A stretch of 26,663 bases of DNA, from assembly GCA_035626675.1 (NCBI GenBank), contig DASPNH010000078.1, positions 1 to 26,663 on the forward strand, written 5' to 3'. Below are positions 1 to 9,574 of this stretch, in pieces; within the stretch, counting starts at the first letter, position 1, and each line of letters begins with the position of its first letter. Source of the DNA: DASPNH01 sp035626675. Lineage in GTDB: Bacteria; Desulfobacterota; Binatia; UBA1149; CAITLU01. A program made the position numbers and the translations under genes. The notes under the pieces were generated by a model that saw nothing but the letters and a program-made list of their open reading frames with translations, was not told the origin of the DNA and did not search any database.

Positions 1-1295
1 ACTGCGGAAGCTTTCTTCCCGCCGCCAGCGGCGACGCCGCCGTGATCGTCTTCGAGTCGACCTGCGACCTGACCGGCGACAACGCGGATGGCAACCGCGA
101 GATCTTCCTTCTTGACGGCGAGGCCCTGGACCAGATCACCCAGAGTCAGGGCTGCGCCAACACCTCTCCCGTCGTCAACGACACCGGCACGCGCGTGGCC
201 TTCGAGTCCAGCTGCAATCTTGCCGGCAGCAACGCCGACGCGAACACCGAGATCTTCCTGTGGAAGTCGGGCGGCGGCGGCATCAGCCAGCTGACGCAGA
301 CCACCTCGGCGCTGTGCGACAACCTCGCGCCCACGATCACGGCGGCAGCCAGCAACGCCTTCGTCGCCTTCGACAGCAACTGCTCGACCCATCCCGGCAA
401 CACCGACGGAAGCTTCGAGATCTTCCGCGTCAGCGAGGCCGGCAACATCACGCCGCTGACCAACGGAACCGACTGCGACAGCATCTCGGCTTCCGGCAAC
501 GCGGCCGGCACCCTGTACGCCTACGAGTCCGACTGCGACCCGGCCGGCACCAATCCCGACTTCGCCATCGAGATCTTCACCGCTACCAGCGGCGCCGCCA
601 TCACCCAGGTCACGCGGGCCGGCGACGACGCGTGCTCGAGCCTCTCGCCGGCCATCGACGGTACGGGCAGCTTCATCGCCTTCGAGTCCGACTGCGATTT
701 CGACGGTGAAGGCAACGACAACTCCGACGCGAGCGCGGAGATCTTTCGCGTCGCGGCGGTCCAGGACGGCGCCGTCGTGCAGCTGACGGACGACGACGGC
801 AGCTCGACGTGCGCCAGCGTCCAGCCGGTGATCGCCAGTGGCGGATCCGTCGTGGCCTTCTCCAGCTTCTGCGACCTTGGCGGTGACAACGAGGACGGCA
901 GTCTCGAAGTCTTCCGTGTCGCCGTCGGCAGCGACCCCGAGCAGATGACCGAATCCGCCGGCTGCAGCAGCCTCGCCACCGCCGTCGACTCTTCGGGCGA
1001 CGAGATCCTGTTCGACAGCGACTGCGATCTGACTGGCGACAACGCCGACGACAGCCGCGAGATCTTCCGTGCCGGGCCCGAGCTGGCCTGCGTGTGCGGC
1101 GCTCCGGTCACGGGTGCCAGTCCGCCGCTGGCCAGCGACGCGCTGGCGATCCTGCGCGGCGCGGTCGGTGCGCGGGTATGCCCGCCGTGCGCATGCGACA
1201 CCGACGCCAGCGGCGCCATCGTCACGCAGGATGCCCTTCGCGCCCTGCGCAAGGCCGTAGGCGCCGACATCGACCTGACTTGTCCACCCGCCTGA
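1..1295 (+). CDS. Secreted beta-propeller (PD40/TolB-like) protein with dockerin-like C-terminus, 5' partial
   Basis: The reading frame is open from base 3 with no credible start, so the N-terminus and any signal peptide lie outside the window. About seven repeats of roughly 45-55 residues follow the pattern C-x-S-x-x-P...VAFESDCDLxGxNxDxxxEIF, typical of PD40/WD40-like propeller blades. Each blade has one Cys at its start and a second in the ESxC motif, which suggests one disulfide per blade and an extracytoplasmic location. From about base 1089 a Cys-rich tail holds two DALxxLRxAVG helices. The second is preceded by a good dockerin/EF-hand calcium loop (DTDASGAIVTQDAL); the first has lost its ligands. 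The same tail type ends the protein at 11954-12961. The family is recognised; substrate and function are unknown. Confidence 0.75.
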   Translation, partial: CGSFLPAASGDAAVIVFESTCDLTGDNADGNREIFLLDGEALDQITQSQGCANTSPVVNDTGTRVAFESSCNLAGSNADANTEIFLWKSGGGGISQLTQTTSALCDNLAPTITAAASNAFVAFDSNCSTHPGNTDGSFEIFRVSEAGNITPLTNGTDCDSISASGNAAGTLYAYESDCDPAGTNPDFAIEIFTATSGAAITQVTRAGDDACSSLSPAIDGTGSFIAFESDCDFDGEGNDNSDASAEIFRVAAVQDGAVVQLTDDDGSSTCASVQPVIASGGSVVAFSSFCDLGGDNEDGSLEVFRVAVGSDPEQMTESAGCSSLATAVDSSGDEILFDSDCDLTGDNADDSREIFRAGPELACVCGAPVTGASPPLASDALAILRGAVGARVCPPCACDTDASGAIVTQDALRALRKAVGADIDLTCPPA

Positions 1296-1315
1296 TCGAG
1301 AACGGGCGCCGGTTC

Positions 1316-1807
1316 ATGGCGGACACCAGCCTCCATCCCGAAGCCGGGCTCGTCACGCGCCTGATCGCCACTGGCCTGGGCGCTGGCCATTCGCCGATCG
1401 CGCCGGGCACGGCCGGCACCCTCGTGGCCATCCCGCTGGCGCCGCTGGTCGCGGCCATCACCAGTCCCTTCGCGCAGATCCTGGTCCTCGGACTGCTCAT
1501 CACGTGCGCGATATGGGCGGCCGACGAGTACAGCCACAGTATCGGGGTCAAGGATCCCGGCGCCGTGGTCTGCGACGAGATCGTCGGCTACCTGGTCACG
1601 ATGGCTTTCCTTCCCATCGGATGGGGAAGCCTGCTGGCGGCATTCCTGTGGTTTCGCGTCTTCGACATTTTGAAGCCGCCTCCGGCACGCCAGCTCGAGC
1701 GCCTTGCTGGCGGCTACGGAATCGTCCTCGATGACGTGATGGCCGGCCTCTATGCGAACCTGGCCGTGCGCGTCACGCTGGTCCTCGGATTCCCCATCGG
1801 AGGATGA
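1316..1807 (+). CDS. pgpA: Phosphatidylglycerophosphatase A
   Basis: A 163-aa inner-membrane phosphatase that removes the phosphate from phosphatidylglycerophosphate to give phosphatidylglycerol. The N-terminal motif GHSPIAPGTAGT, the acidic motif CDEIVGY and LDDVMAG near the C-terminus are PgpA hallmarks, with hydrophobic segments between them. The ATG at 1316 (MADTSLHPEAG) is chosen because homology begins there and the length fits the family (about 160-170 aa). The frame stays open upstream to 1094, but that stretch is the shadow of the preceding gene. No strong Shine-Dalgarno sequence is visible. It starts 20 bp after the preceding stop, and pgpA next to cinA and recA is a common bacterial arrangement. 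Confidence 0.92.
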   Translation: MADTSLHPEAGLVTRLIATGLGAGHSPIAPGTAGTLVAIPLAPLVAAITSPFAQILVLGLLITCAIWAADEYSHSIGVKDPGAVVCDEIVGYLVTMAFLPIGWGSLLAAFLWFRVFDILKPPPARQLERLAGGYGIVLDDVMAGLYANLAVRVTLVLGFPIGG

Positions 1808-2008
1808 GCGCGCCGCAGCCGGCGCACCCGCCGTTCGTACCCAAAAACCGCTGCGACGCCGCGCCCGGCGCGCCCGTCCTGTGCGATCGGAGGTGGCTGC
1901 GCGCCATGTCGCTGGCACCCGATATGTCATTTCTGTGATGAGATGAGTGCAGAACGCCTCACAGGACTGGAAATCCCGGCGCATCAGGCGTAAAAAAAGC
2001 GAAAGCCA

Positions 2009-3448
2009 ATGAGCGACGTCATCCGCACCGCAGCCATCCTCTCTACCGGCGACGAGATCGTCGGCGGGCGGACGGTGGATACCAACTCGTCGTATATCGC
2101 CGATAGGCTCGGCAGCCTCGGCATCGACGTCGTGGCGATCCTGGCGGTCAGCGATGACGTCGAACGGATCGCCTGGGCCTGGCGGGCGGCCATTTCGCGA
2201 GCCGATGTCGTGCTCTCCACCGGAGGGCTCGGACCGACCAGCGATGATCTGACCAGTGAGACCGTCGCACGCGTGGCCGGCGTGGACCTGCAGATGGACG
2301 AGCGCCAGGCCGATCGCATCCGGGAGATGTTCCGGATCCGCGGCCGCGCCATGCCCGAGAACAACCTGCGCCAGGCGATGATTCCTGCCGGCGCGGAAGT
2401 GATCGACAACCCGGCCGGCACCGCTCCCGGGTACCGGATCCAAATGCGCGCGCACGCCGATCCGTCCGCACGCATCGTCCACGGAATCGTGCTGCCCGGC
2501 GTTCCCCGCGAGATGACGACGATGTTCGAAGCCTCCGTGCTGCCATGGCTGGCCGGGCACACCGAGCCTGGCCGCGTCGTGGTCTCGCGAACGTTCCAGA
2601 CATTCGGCCTGCCCGAATCCGCGCTCGACGAGGCTCTGCGCGGCGCGGTGCCGCCGGATCAGGGCCGCCTCGCCTTCCGCGCAAGCTTTCCGAAGATCTC
2701 GGTGCGCGTCAGCGTCGCAGGCCAGCAGGACCATGCCAGTGTCGCGGTCGAGCAGTTGGCGGCAACGGTGCGCGAGCGACTCGGCTCGGCGATCTACGCC
2801 GAGGGCGACGCATCCATGGAAGAAGTCGTCGGCAGTCTCCTGACCAAGGCCGGCAAGTCGCTGGTGACCGCGGAGTCGTGCACCGGCGGCCTGCTCGGCA
2901 GCCGCCTGACCGATGTGGCCGGCAGCTCGGGTTATTACAAGGGTGGGCTTGTCGCCTATAGCAACGGTCTGAAACAACACCTGCTCGGTGTGAGCAGGGA
3001 AACGCTTCAGGAGCATGGCGCCGTCAGCGCGCAAACGGCTGCCGAGATGGCCCTCGGTGTAGCGCAGCGCTGCCGCGCCGACATCGCCGTGGCCACCACC
3101 GGCATCGCAGGCCCCGGTGGCGGAACGCCCGACAAACCGGTGGGCACCGTGGCCATGGCTCTTGCCTGGCGCGCCGACGGCAACGAGTACGAAGTCGACG
3201 CCAAGGTCTATCAGCTCTGGGGCAGTCGTGACTGGGTAAAGATCCTGACGACGCAGGTCGCGCTCGACTGGATCCGCCGGCACCTGCTCGGCCTTCCGGC
3301 GCTGGAGCCGACCGAGCTCAGCTCGCGCGCGGAGCGGACACCGGGCGGCGGCACCGCGGCTGGCAGTACGTCTTCGGCGAGCGGCGCCGGCGACGGCGCC
3401 AGCACGACAGCCACGCCAACCGGCACGGCGGGAGCGAGCATCGGATGA
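2009..3448 (+). CDS. cinA: CinA family protein (MoCF domain plus nicotinamide-nucleotide amidase domain)
   Basis: A 479-aa full-length CinA. The N-terminal half is a molybdopterin-binding-like (MoCF) domain with STGDEIVGG near residue 11 and STGGLGPTSDD near 70; in characterised homologues this part carries ADP-ribose pyrophosphatase activity. The C-terminal domain starts near residue 285 (TAESCTGGLLGSRLT) and contains TTGIAGPGGGTPDKPVGTV, the signature of the nicotinamide mononucleotide deamidase used in pyridine nucleotide recycling. After about residue 430 there is a 50-residue Gly/Ser/Thr/Ala-rich tail that I do not recognise. Its stop overlaps the thpR start by ATGA, indicating translational coupling. 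The 200 bp upstream (1808-2008) show no gene and no clear promoter. Confidence 0.95.
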   Translation: MSDVIRTAAILSTGDEIVGGRTVDTNSSYIADRLGSLGIDVVAILAVSDDVERIAWAWRAAISRADVVLSTGGLGPTSDDLTSETVARVAGVDLQMDERQADRIREMFRIRGRAMPENNLRQAMIPAGAEVIDNPAGTAPGYRIQMRAHADPSARIVHGIVLPGVPREMTTMFEASVLPWLAGHTEPGRVVVSRTFQTFGLPESALDEALRGAVPPDQGRLAFRASFPKISVRVSVAGQQDHASVAVEQLAATVRERLGSAIYAEGDASMEEVVGSLLTKAGKSLVTAESCTGGLLGSRLTDVAGSSGYYKGGLVAYSNGLKQHLLGVSRETLQEHGAVSAQTAAEMALGVAQRCRADIAVATTGIAGPGGGTPDKPVGTVAMALAWRADGNEYEVDAKVYQLWGSRDWVKILTTQVALDWIRRHLLGLPALEPTELSSRAERTPGGGTAAGSTSSASGAGDGASTTATPTGTAGASIG

Positions 3449-4098
3449 GCGACGTTGCGGTCGAGACTTTCCGCTGCTTCGTGGCCGTGCGCCTGGGCGA
3501 CGCCATCGCCGAGGGCGTCCTTCGCACGCTGCAGGAGCTCAAGACCACGGCCGAGCAGAGCCGCTGGCGCGTCAGCTGGACGCAGCCGGAAGGCTGGCAC
3601 GTCACGCTCAAGTTTCTCGGCGACGTTGCTTCGGATCGCGTCGGCGAGCTGTTGCGCGCGCTCGAGCCCGTTTTCCGCGACGTTGCGCCGTTTCGCGTCG
3701 CGGCCGTCGGACTGATGACGCTGCCGCCGGCCAGCGAGCCGCGCGTGATCGCGGTGGCGTTGCGCGACGAGGGCGCGCTCTCGCGCCTGGCGGCCGGCGT
3801 CGACAACGCACTGGAGCCTTTGGGCTTTGCGCGCGAGTCGCGCAGATTCACGCCCCATCTGACCATCGGCCGCGTGCGCAGCACGCCGTCGCCGCGCCGC
3901 GCCCGCAGGGGATCGCCGCGCGAGACGCCGCCGATGGCGTACCTGATGGACCGCATGCGCGAGCACGACTTCGGACAGGATCACATCGATCGCGTGGAGC
4001 TGGTGCGAAGCCGCCTGTCTCCTGGCGGATCGGTGTACGAGAGCTTGGCAGCTTTCGAGCTGCCAAAGGACCGCCCAGACGCCAACGGGCTGCAGTAG
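3445..4098 (+). CDS. thpR: RNA 2',3'-cyclic phosphodiesterase (ThpR/LigT, 2H family)
   Basis: A 217-aa cytoplasmic 2H phosphoesterase that opens 2',3'-cyclic phosphates on RNA ends. Both catalytic HxT motifs are present: HVT at residues 52-54 (in WHVTLKFLG) and HLT at 138-140 (in FTPHLTIGR). Between residues about 145 and 170 there is an Arg/Pro-rich loop (SPRRARRGSPRE), where the second half of the fold is usually variable. The length is slightly above the family norm of 175-200. The start codon overlaps the cinA stop by four bases. The physiological RNA substrate is not known in most bacteria. Confidence 0.92.
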   Translation: MSDVAVETFRCFVAVRLGDAIAEGVLRTLQELKTTAEQSRWRVSWTQPEGWHVTLKFLGDVASDRVGELLRALEPVFRDVAPFRVAAVGLMTLPPASEPRVIAVALRDEGALSRLAAGVDNALEPLGFARESRRFTPHLTIGRVRSTPSPRRARRGSPRETPPMAYLMDRMREHDFGQDHIDRVELVRSRLSPGGSVYESLAAFELPKDRPDANGLQ

Positions 4099-4107
4099 GA
4101 AAGAGGA

Positions 4108-4185
4108 CATCCGGTCGCAATACGGCCGGCAAGCATCCGGTCGCACAGCGGCCGGTAACCATCCGGCCGCACTGCGGCCGGTAAC
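4108..4185 (+). repeat. Three tandem 26-bp palindromic units upstream of recA
   Basis: Three consecutive 26-base units (4108-4133, 4134-4159, 4160-4185) begin CATCCGG and end CGGCCGG plus a four-base tail (CAAG or TAAC). Each contains an inverted repeat. The third is perfect: CCGGCCGCACTGCGGCCGG, with 9-base arms around one base. In the first two, an arm reads CCGGTCG, which can still pair as RNA through G-U. A degenerate fourth unit (CCGGTCGC...GGCCGG) lies at about 4219-4240. The array fills the thpR-recA gap and ends about 70 bp before the recA start. It could be operator DNA, transcribed hairpins or a REP-like expansion; the sequence alone cannot decide. Confidence 0.9.
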
Positions 4186-4241
4186 AAGGATGGACCGGCG
4201 GGAGCCGGATAAGGAGAAACCGGTCGCTGGACGTGGCCGGC

Positions 4242-4248
4242 GAGGAGG
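4242..4248 (+). promoter_or_regulatory. Ribosome binding site of recA
   Basis: GAGGAGG lies eight bases before the ATG at 4257. It decides the recA start against the in-frame GTG at 4233, whose nearest purine-rich stretch is too far away. Confidence 0.75.
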
Positions 4249-4256
4249 CCAGGAAG

Positions 4257-5357
<1,101 letters not shown>

Positions 5358-5396
5358 GCAGAAGAGCACGGCCCCCCGGAGCGGGAACGAGCGTGG

Positions 5397-5421
5397 GGCG
5401 CGGCCTGCCAAAGGCCGCGCC
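5397..5421 (+). terminator. Hairpin between recA and recX, possible attenuator
   Basis: A perfect 10-bp stem (GGCGCGGCCT at 5397-5406 with AGGCCGCGCC at 5412-5421) closes a 5-base loop. It begins 40 bp after the recA stop and ends 15 bp before the preferred recX ATG. No T-run follows, so it is not a standard intrinsic terminator. In E. coli a hairpin between the same two genes keeps recX expression far below recA, and a similar role is inferred here. Confidence 0.5.
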
Positions 5422-5436
5422 TCGCGCCCACGTCCG

Positions 5437-5952
5437 ATGTCCCCGGCGGCGGCGACGACGGCGCTCGAAGCGGGACTGATCCTGCTCGCGCGCCGCTCCT
5501 ACCCGGAGGCCGGGCTTCGACAGAAGCTCGATGCGATGTGGAGCAGCGCCGACACCGACGCGGCGATCGCGCGTCTGCGCGAGCTCGGCATGATCGACGA
5601 TGCGGCGTGGGCGCGCCGCTACGCGCGCAACCGCTTCGAGCGCGGCGGACACGGGCGCCATCGCCTGGCAGCCGAGCTCATGTCACGTGGCATCGCGGCG
5701 CCTCTGGCGGCCGAGGTCATCGCCGAAACCATCGGTGAGCACGAGGAACGCCGCGACGCCGAGACCCTGCTTGCGGGGTTGCTGGCACGTCACTTCGGCA
5801 GCGTGACGCCCTCGCGAGCACGCGGTCTGACGCAGGAGGATCGTGCGCGGCTCGACACGCTGGCAGAGGAACATCGCGCACGACTCTTTCGCATCATGAC
5901 GGCGCGCGGCTACCCGTCCGGGCTCGTACGTGACTTGCTGGCCGTTTCCTAG
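5437..5952 (+). CDS. recX: RecA regulatory protein RecX
   Basis: A 171-aa predicted RecX, a small all-helical protein that binds the RecA filament and tunes its activity. RecX features are visible: LLARRSYPEAGLRQKL near the start, then AIARLRELGMIDDAAWARRY and GGHGRHRLAAELMSRGI, the successive three-helix repeats. ATG 5437 is chosen because family homology starts just after it and it lies downstream of the recA-recX hairpin. An in-frame GTG at 5347 would overlap the recA stop and give 201 aa with an Arg/Pro-rich leader unlike RecX. The start is therefore less certain than the identity. Confidence 0.85.
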   Translation: MSPAAATTALEAGLILLARRSYPEAGLRQKLDAMWSSADTDAAIARLRELGMIDDAAWARRYARNRFERGGHGRHRLAAELMSRGIAAPLAAEVIAETIGEHEERRDAETLLAGLLARHFGSVTPSRARGLTQEDRARLDTLAEEHRARLFRIMTARGYPSGLVRDLLAVS

Positions 5953-5967
5953 TATTGCCCAGCGTCT

Positions 5968-8613
5968 GTGAAGGGCGCACAAGTCCGCAAAAGCTTTCTC
6001 GAGTTCTTCGAGTCCAAGAACCATCTGATCGTTCCCAGCGCACCGATCGTGCCGCAGGGCGATCCCACGCTCATGTTCACCAACGCGGGCATGGTCCAGT
6101 TCAAGGACGTCTTTCTCGGCAACACCAAAGCGCCCTCGCCGCGTATCGCCGACTCGCAAAAGTGCCTGCGCATCTCCGGCAAGCACAACGATCTCGAGGA
6201 CGTCGGTCGCGACACCTACCACCACACGCTCTTCGAGATGCTCGGCAACTGGTCGTTCGGCGACTATTACAAGCGCCAGGCCATCGAGTGGGCGTGGGAG
6301 CTCCTGACCGGAGTCTGGGGCCTGCCCAAGGAAAAGCTCTACGCCACCGTCTACCGCACCGACGACGAGGCCGAAGAGCTGTGGAAGACCGTCACCGACA
6401 TCGGCCACGACCGCGTGCGCCGCTTCGACGAGAAGGACAACTTCTGGGAGATGGGCGACACGGGCCCATGCGGCCCCTGCTCGGAAATCCACATCGACCG
6501 CGGCCCCGGGTCCTGCGACATGCAGCACGTGGCCGGTCACGTCTGCGACGTCAACGTCGGATGCGCACGCTTCCTGGAGCTCTGGAACCTCGTCTTCATC
6601 CAGTACTCGCGCGACGACAGCGGAACGCTGCATGAGCTTCCCGCCAAGCACGTCGACACCGGCATGGGCCTGGAGCGCGTCGCGGCCGTTCTGGAAGGCG
6701 TGGCGGGCAACTACGACGGCTCGCTTCTCCGCACGCTCATCACGCGCGCCGAGGAGCTGTCGGGCAAACGCTACGGCGACGACGCCGACCGCGACATTTC
6801 GTTCCGTGTCCTCGCCGACCACAGCCGCGCGGTATCGTTCATGATCGTCGACGGCATCGAGCCGTCCAACGAGGGCCGCGGGTACGTCCTGCGCCGGCTG
6901 CTTCGCCGCGCCGCGCGCCACGGCAAGAACCTCGGGCTGCCCGACGCCTTCCTCTACAAGATCTGCGATGCGGTGGTCGAGACGATGGGCGATGCCTATC
7001 GCGAGCTCCTCGAAGGGCGCAAGAAGATCCTCGACACCGTGCGCGACGAAGAGGAGCGCTTCGCCGTGACCCTGGATCGCGGGCTCGTGCATCTGGAGAG
7101 CGAAGTCGGACGCCTCGGGTCGACCACCAGTCTTGCGGGCGACGTCGCCTTCCGGCTCTACGACACCTACGGCTTCCCGCTCGACATGACCGAGGACATC
7201 CTGCGCTCGCGCGGCGTGGCGGTGGACCGCGAAGGGTTCGAAGCGGCGCTCGAGCAGCAGCGCGAGCGTGCGCGCGGCGCGCAGGCGGCCAAGGGCGGCC
7301 CGCGCGATTACACGCTGCTGGTGGCGGCAGCGCGCGACCGCGGCGGCGTCAGGTTCGCCGGTCCCTTCGTCGACACCGCCGAATCGAAAGTGACGGGGCT
7401 GGCACGCGGCGGCCAGCTCGTCGGATCGCTCGCGCAGGGCGAGGAAGGCGAGCTCACCGCTGCGCTGACTCCATTCTACGGCGAGTCCGGCGGACAAATC
7501 GGCGACATGGGCACGATCGAGACGCGCGACGGCTCCGTTGCCCGCGTCCTCGATACGCAAAAGCCGGCGGCGGACGTGACCGTCCATCTTGTCCGTGTCG
7601 AACGCGGCCGCATCGCGGTCGGCGACGAGGCGCAGCTGACCATCGATGCTGAGCGGCGTCAGGCCGTGCGGCTGAACCACTCGGCCACGCACCTGCTGCA
7701 CGCGGCGCTTCGCCATCATCTCGGGCACGCGGTGCACCAGCAGGGCTCGCTGGTGGAGGCCACGCGCTTCCGTTTCGACTTCAACCATTCCGGGCCGGTC
7801 TCCGACGAGAAGCTCGCCGACATCGAGAGCGAGGCCAACGCCGCGATCCGTTCCAACCTCGAAGTCTACGAGACCGAGATGTCCTACGACGACGCCGTCA
7901 AGGCCGGCGCGCTGGCATTCTTCGGCGAGAAGTACGGCGACGTGGTGCGCGTGGTCAAGATGGGCGACTACTCGGTCGAGCTGTGCGGCGGCACGCACGT
8001 CTCGCGTACCGGCGACATCGGACTGCTGCGCGTCACGGCCGAGAGCGGCGTTGCCGCGGGTGTGCGCCGCCTGGAAGCGACCACTGGCGGCGAGGCGTTC
8101 AACCTGGTCAAGCGCCGCGACGACATCCTCAAGGAGATCGCGCGCACGCTGCGCATTCGCGAGGAAGACGCCATCGGCCGTATCGAGAAGCTGCTGGCCG
8201 AGCAGCGCGAACTGGAAAAGAAGCTGGCGCGCGCCGCGCAGGGCACCTCGCGCGACGTCGTCGCCGAGCTGGCCGGCTCGGCGCGCAAGATCGCCGACGG
8301 CTATGCCTCGGCGGTGGTGGCGCGCATCGACGACGTCGACGGCAAGGCGCTGCGCTCGATCTCGGATCGGCTGCGCGAGAAGCTCGGAGCCAGCGTCGTG
8401 GTGCTGACCGGAGCCAGCGACGGCAGCGTCTCCTTGCTGGTCGCCGTCTCTCCGGATCAGACCAGGCGATACGATGCCGGCGACATCATCAAGCAGCTCG
8501 CCCCTCTGGTCGAAGGCCGCGGCGGCGGCAAGCCCGACTTCGCGCAGGCCGGCGGCAAGAATCCCGCGGGCATTCCGGCGCTGCTGGAGAAGGCCAACGA
8601 AATCCTCCTCTAG
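5968..8613 (+). CDS. alaS: Alanyl-tRNA synthetase
   Basis: An 881-aa class II synthetase that charges tRNA-Ala and edits mischarged Ser and Gly; the E. coli enzyme has 876 aa. The catalytic domain opens with VRKSFLEFFESKNH and DPTLMFTNAGMVQFK. The editing domain carries the zinc set HSATH (His571, His575) with CGGTH (Cys673, His677). The C-Ala/DHHA1 domain follows, with a coiled coil near residues 725-755 and GGGKPDFAQAGG near the end. The start is GTG 5968, fifteen bases after the recX stop. The gene order recA-recX-alaS is widespread in bacteria. Confidence 0.97.
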   Translation: MKGAQVRKSFLEFFESKNHLIVPSAPIVPQGDPTLMFTNAGMVQFKDVFLGNTKAPSPRIADSQKCLRISGKHNDLEDVGRDTYHHTLFEMLGNWSFGDYYKRQAIEWAWELLTGVWGLPKEKLYATVYRTDDEAEELWKTVTDIGHDRVRRFDEKDNFWEMGDTGPCGPCSEIHIDRGPGSCDMQHVAGHVCDVNVGCARFLELWNLVFIQYSRDDSGTLHELPAKHVDTGMGLERVAAVLEGVAGNYDGSLLRTLITRAEELSGKRYGDDADRDISFRVLADHSRAVSFMIVDGIEPSNEGRGYVLRRLLRRAARHGKNLGLPDAFLYKICDAVVETMGDAYRELLEGRKKILDTVRDEEERFAVTLDRGLVHLESEVGRLGSTTSLAGDVAFRLYDTYGFPLDMTEDILRSRGVAVDREGFEAALEQQRERARGAQAAKGGPRDYTLLVAAARDRGGVRFAGPFVDTAESKVTGLARGGQLVGSLAQGEEGELTAALTPFYGESGGQIGDMGTIETRDGSVARVLDTQKPAADVTVHLVRVERGRIAVGDEAQLTIDAERRQAVRLNHSATHLLHAALRHHLGHAVHQQGSLVEATRFRFDFNHSGPVSDEKLADIESEANAAIRSNLEVYETEMSYDDAVKAGALAFFGEKYGDVVRVVKMGDYSVELCGGTHVSRTGDIGLLRVTAESGVAAGVRRLEATTGGEAFNLVKRRDDILKEIARTLRIREEDAIGRIEKLLAEQRELEKKLARAAQGTSRDVVAELAGSARKIADGYASAVVARIDDVDGKALRSISDRLREKLGASVVVLTGASDGSVSLLVAVSPDQTRRYDAGDIIKQLAPLVEGRGGGKPDFAQAGGKNPAGIPALLEKANEILL

Positions 8614-9568
8614 CCTCGAGTTCGGCGACCCGCGCCGTCTCCACGAGCTGTTCGGCAGCCACGACGAGAACGTGCGTGCCATCGAGACTGCGCTGAAAGT
8701 GGGCGTTTCGATGACCGACCGCGGCGTGCGCATCGAAGGCGAGGAGCACGAGGTCGAGCTCGGCGGCCGCGTGCTGCGCGAGCTCTACGACATGCTCTCG
8801 CGCGGCCATCCCATCGGTCTCTCCGACGTGCAGCGCGCCATCGAGATTCTTGGCTCCTCGCGCACGGCTACACTGGAAGAGGTCTACCGCGACGCGGTCT
8901 TTGTCTCGGCGCGCGGCAAGGAGATCGTTCCCAAGACGGTCAATCAGCGCCGCTACGTCGAGGCGATCCGCAAGCACGACCTGACCTTCGCCATCGGTCC
9001 CGCCGGCACCGGCAAGACCTACCTGGCGATGGCGATGGCGGTGGCCGATTTGTTTCGCGGCAAGTTCTCGCGAATCATCCTGACGCGCCCTGCCGTCGAG
9101 GCCGGCGAGAAGCTTGGCTTCCTGCCCGGCGATCTCGCCGAAAAGGTGAACCCGTATCTGCGCCCGCTCTACGACGCGCTCCACGACATGGTCAGCCTCG
9201 AGAAGGCCCAGACCATGCTCGACCGCGGGACCATCGAAGTCGCGCCGCTGGCCTTCATGCGCGGCCGAACGCTCAACAGTGCATTCGTCATCCTGGACGA
9301 GGCGCAGAACACGACGCGCGAGCAGATGAAGATGTTCCTGACGCGACTGGGCTTCGAGTCCAAGGCCGTGGTCACCGGCGACGTGACCCAGATCGATCTC
9401 CCCGTCGGACAGGGATCGGGCCTGCGCGATGCCTGGCAGGTGCTCAGCAACATCGACGAGATCTCCTTCATCGAGTTCGACGACCGCGACGTCGTGCGCC
9501 ATCCGCTGGTCAAACGCATCATCACCGCCTACGAAGACTCCAAGCCCTCGCGCCCGCAGCGGCGCTGA
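8474..9568 (+). CDS. phoH: PhoH-family ATPase (YbeZ-like)
   Basis: A P-loop ATPase of the PhoH/YbeZ group, which in E. coli works with YbeY in ribosomal RNA metabolism. Clear features are Walker A GPAGTGKTY, Walker B FVILDEAQNTT and GDVTQIDLPVGQGSGL. The usual family N-terminus (RLHELFGSHDENVRAIE) begins right after the alaS stop. No ATG, GTG or TTG exists in frame between 8474 and 8672. The ATG at 8474 gives 364 aa but overlaps alaS by 140 bases with a Ser/Ala/Arg-rich leader. The GTG at 8672 would cut the conserved LFGSHDEN stretch. A CTG at 8648 is another possibility. Function is secure, the start is not. Confidence 0.92.
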   Translation: MPATSSSSSPLWSKAAAAASPTSRRPAARIPRAFRRCWRRPTKSSSSLEFGDPRRLHELFGSHDENVRAIETALKVGVSMTDRGVRIEGEEHEVELGGRVLRELYDMLSRGHPIGLSDVQRAIEILGSSRTATLEEVYRDAVFVSARGKEIVPKTVNQRRYVEAIRKHDLTFAIGPAGTGKTYLAMAMAVADLFRGKFSRIILTRPAVEAGEKLGFLPGDLAEKVNPYLRPLYDALHDMVSLEKAQTMLDRGTIEVAPLAFMRGRTLNSAFVILDEAQNTTREQMKMFLTRLGFESKAVVTGDVTQIDLPVGQGSGLRDAWQVLSNIDEISFIEFDDRDVVRHPLVKRIITAYEDSKPSRPQRR

Positions 9569-9574
9569 CCTGTC

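Noticed and set aside
521..3283. A 920-codon open frame on the minus strand
   Set aside because: It lies opposite pgpA, cinA and the propeller gene. Its translation is Arg/Asp/His-rich shadow without motifs, as expected in high-GC DNA.
4108..4185. CRISPR-like array before recA
   Set aside because: Units are directly contiguous with no unique spacers, and no cas genes are present. The same holds for 13051-13139.
4099..4256. LexA box upstream of recA
   Set aside because: No CTGT-N8-ACAG or GAAC-type SOS box could be found; only the palindromic array is present.
5683..8733. A 1016-codon open frame on the minus strand
   Set aside because: It is antisense to alaS and recX, both firmly identified; it has no family features of its own.
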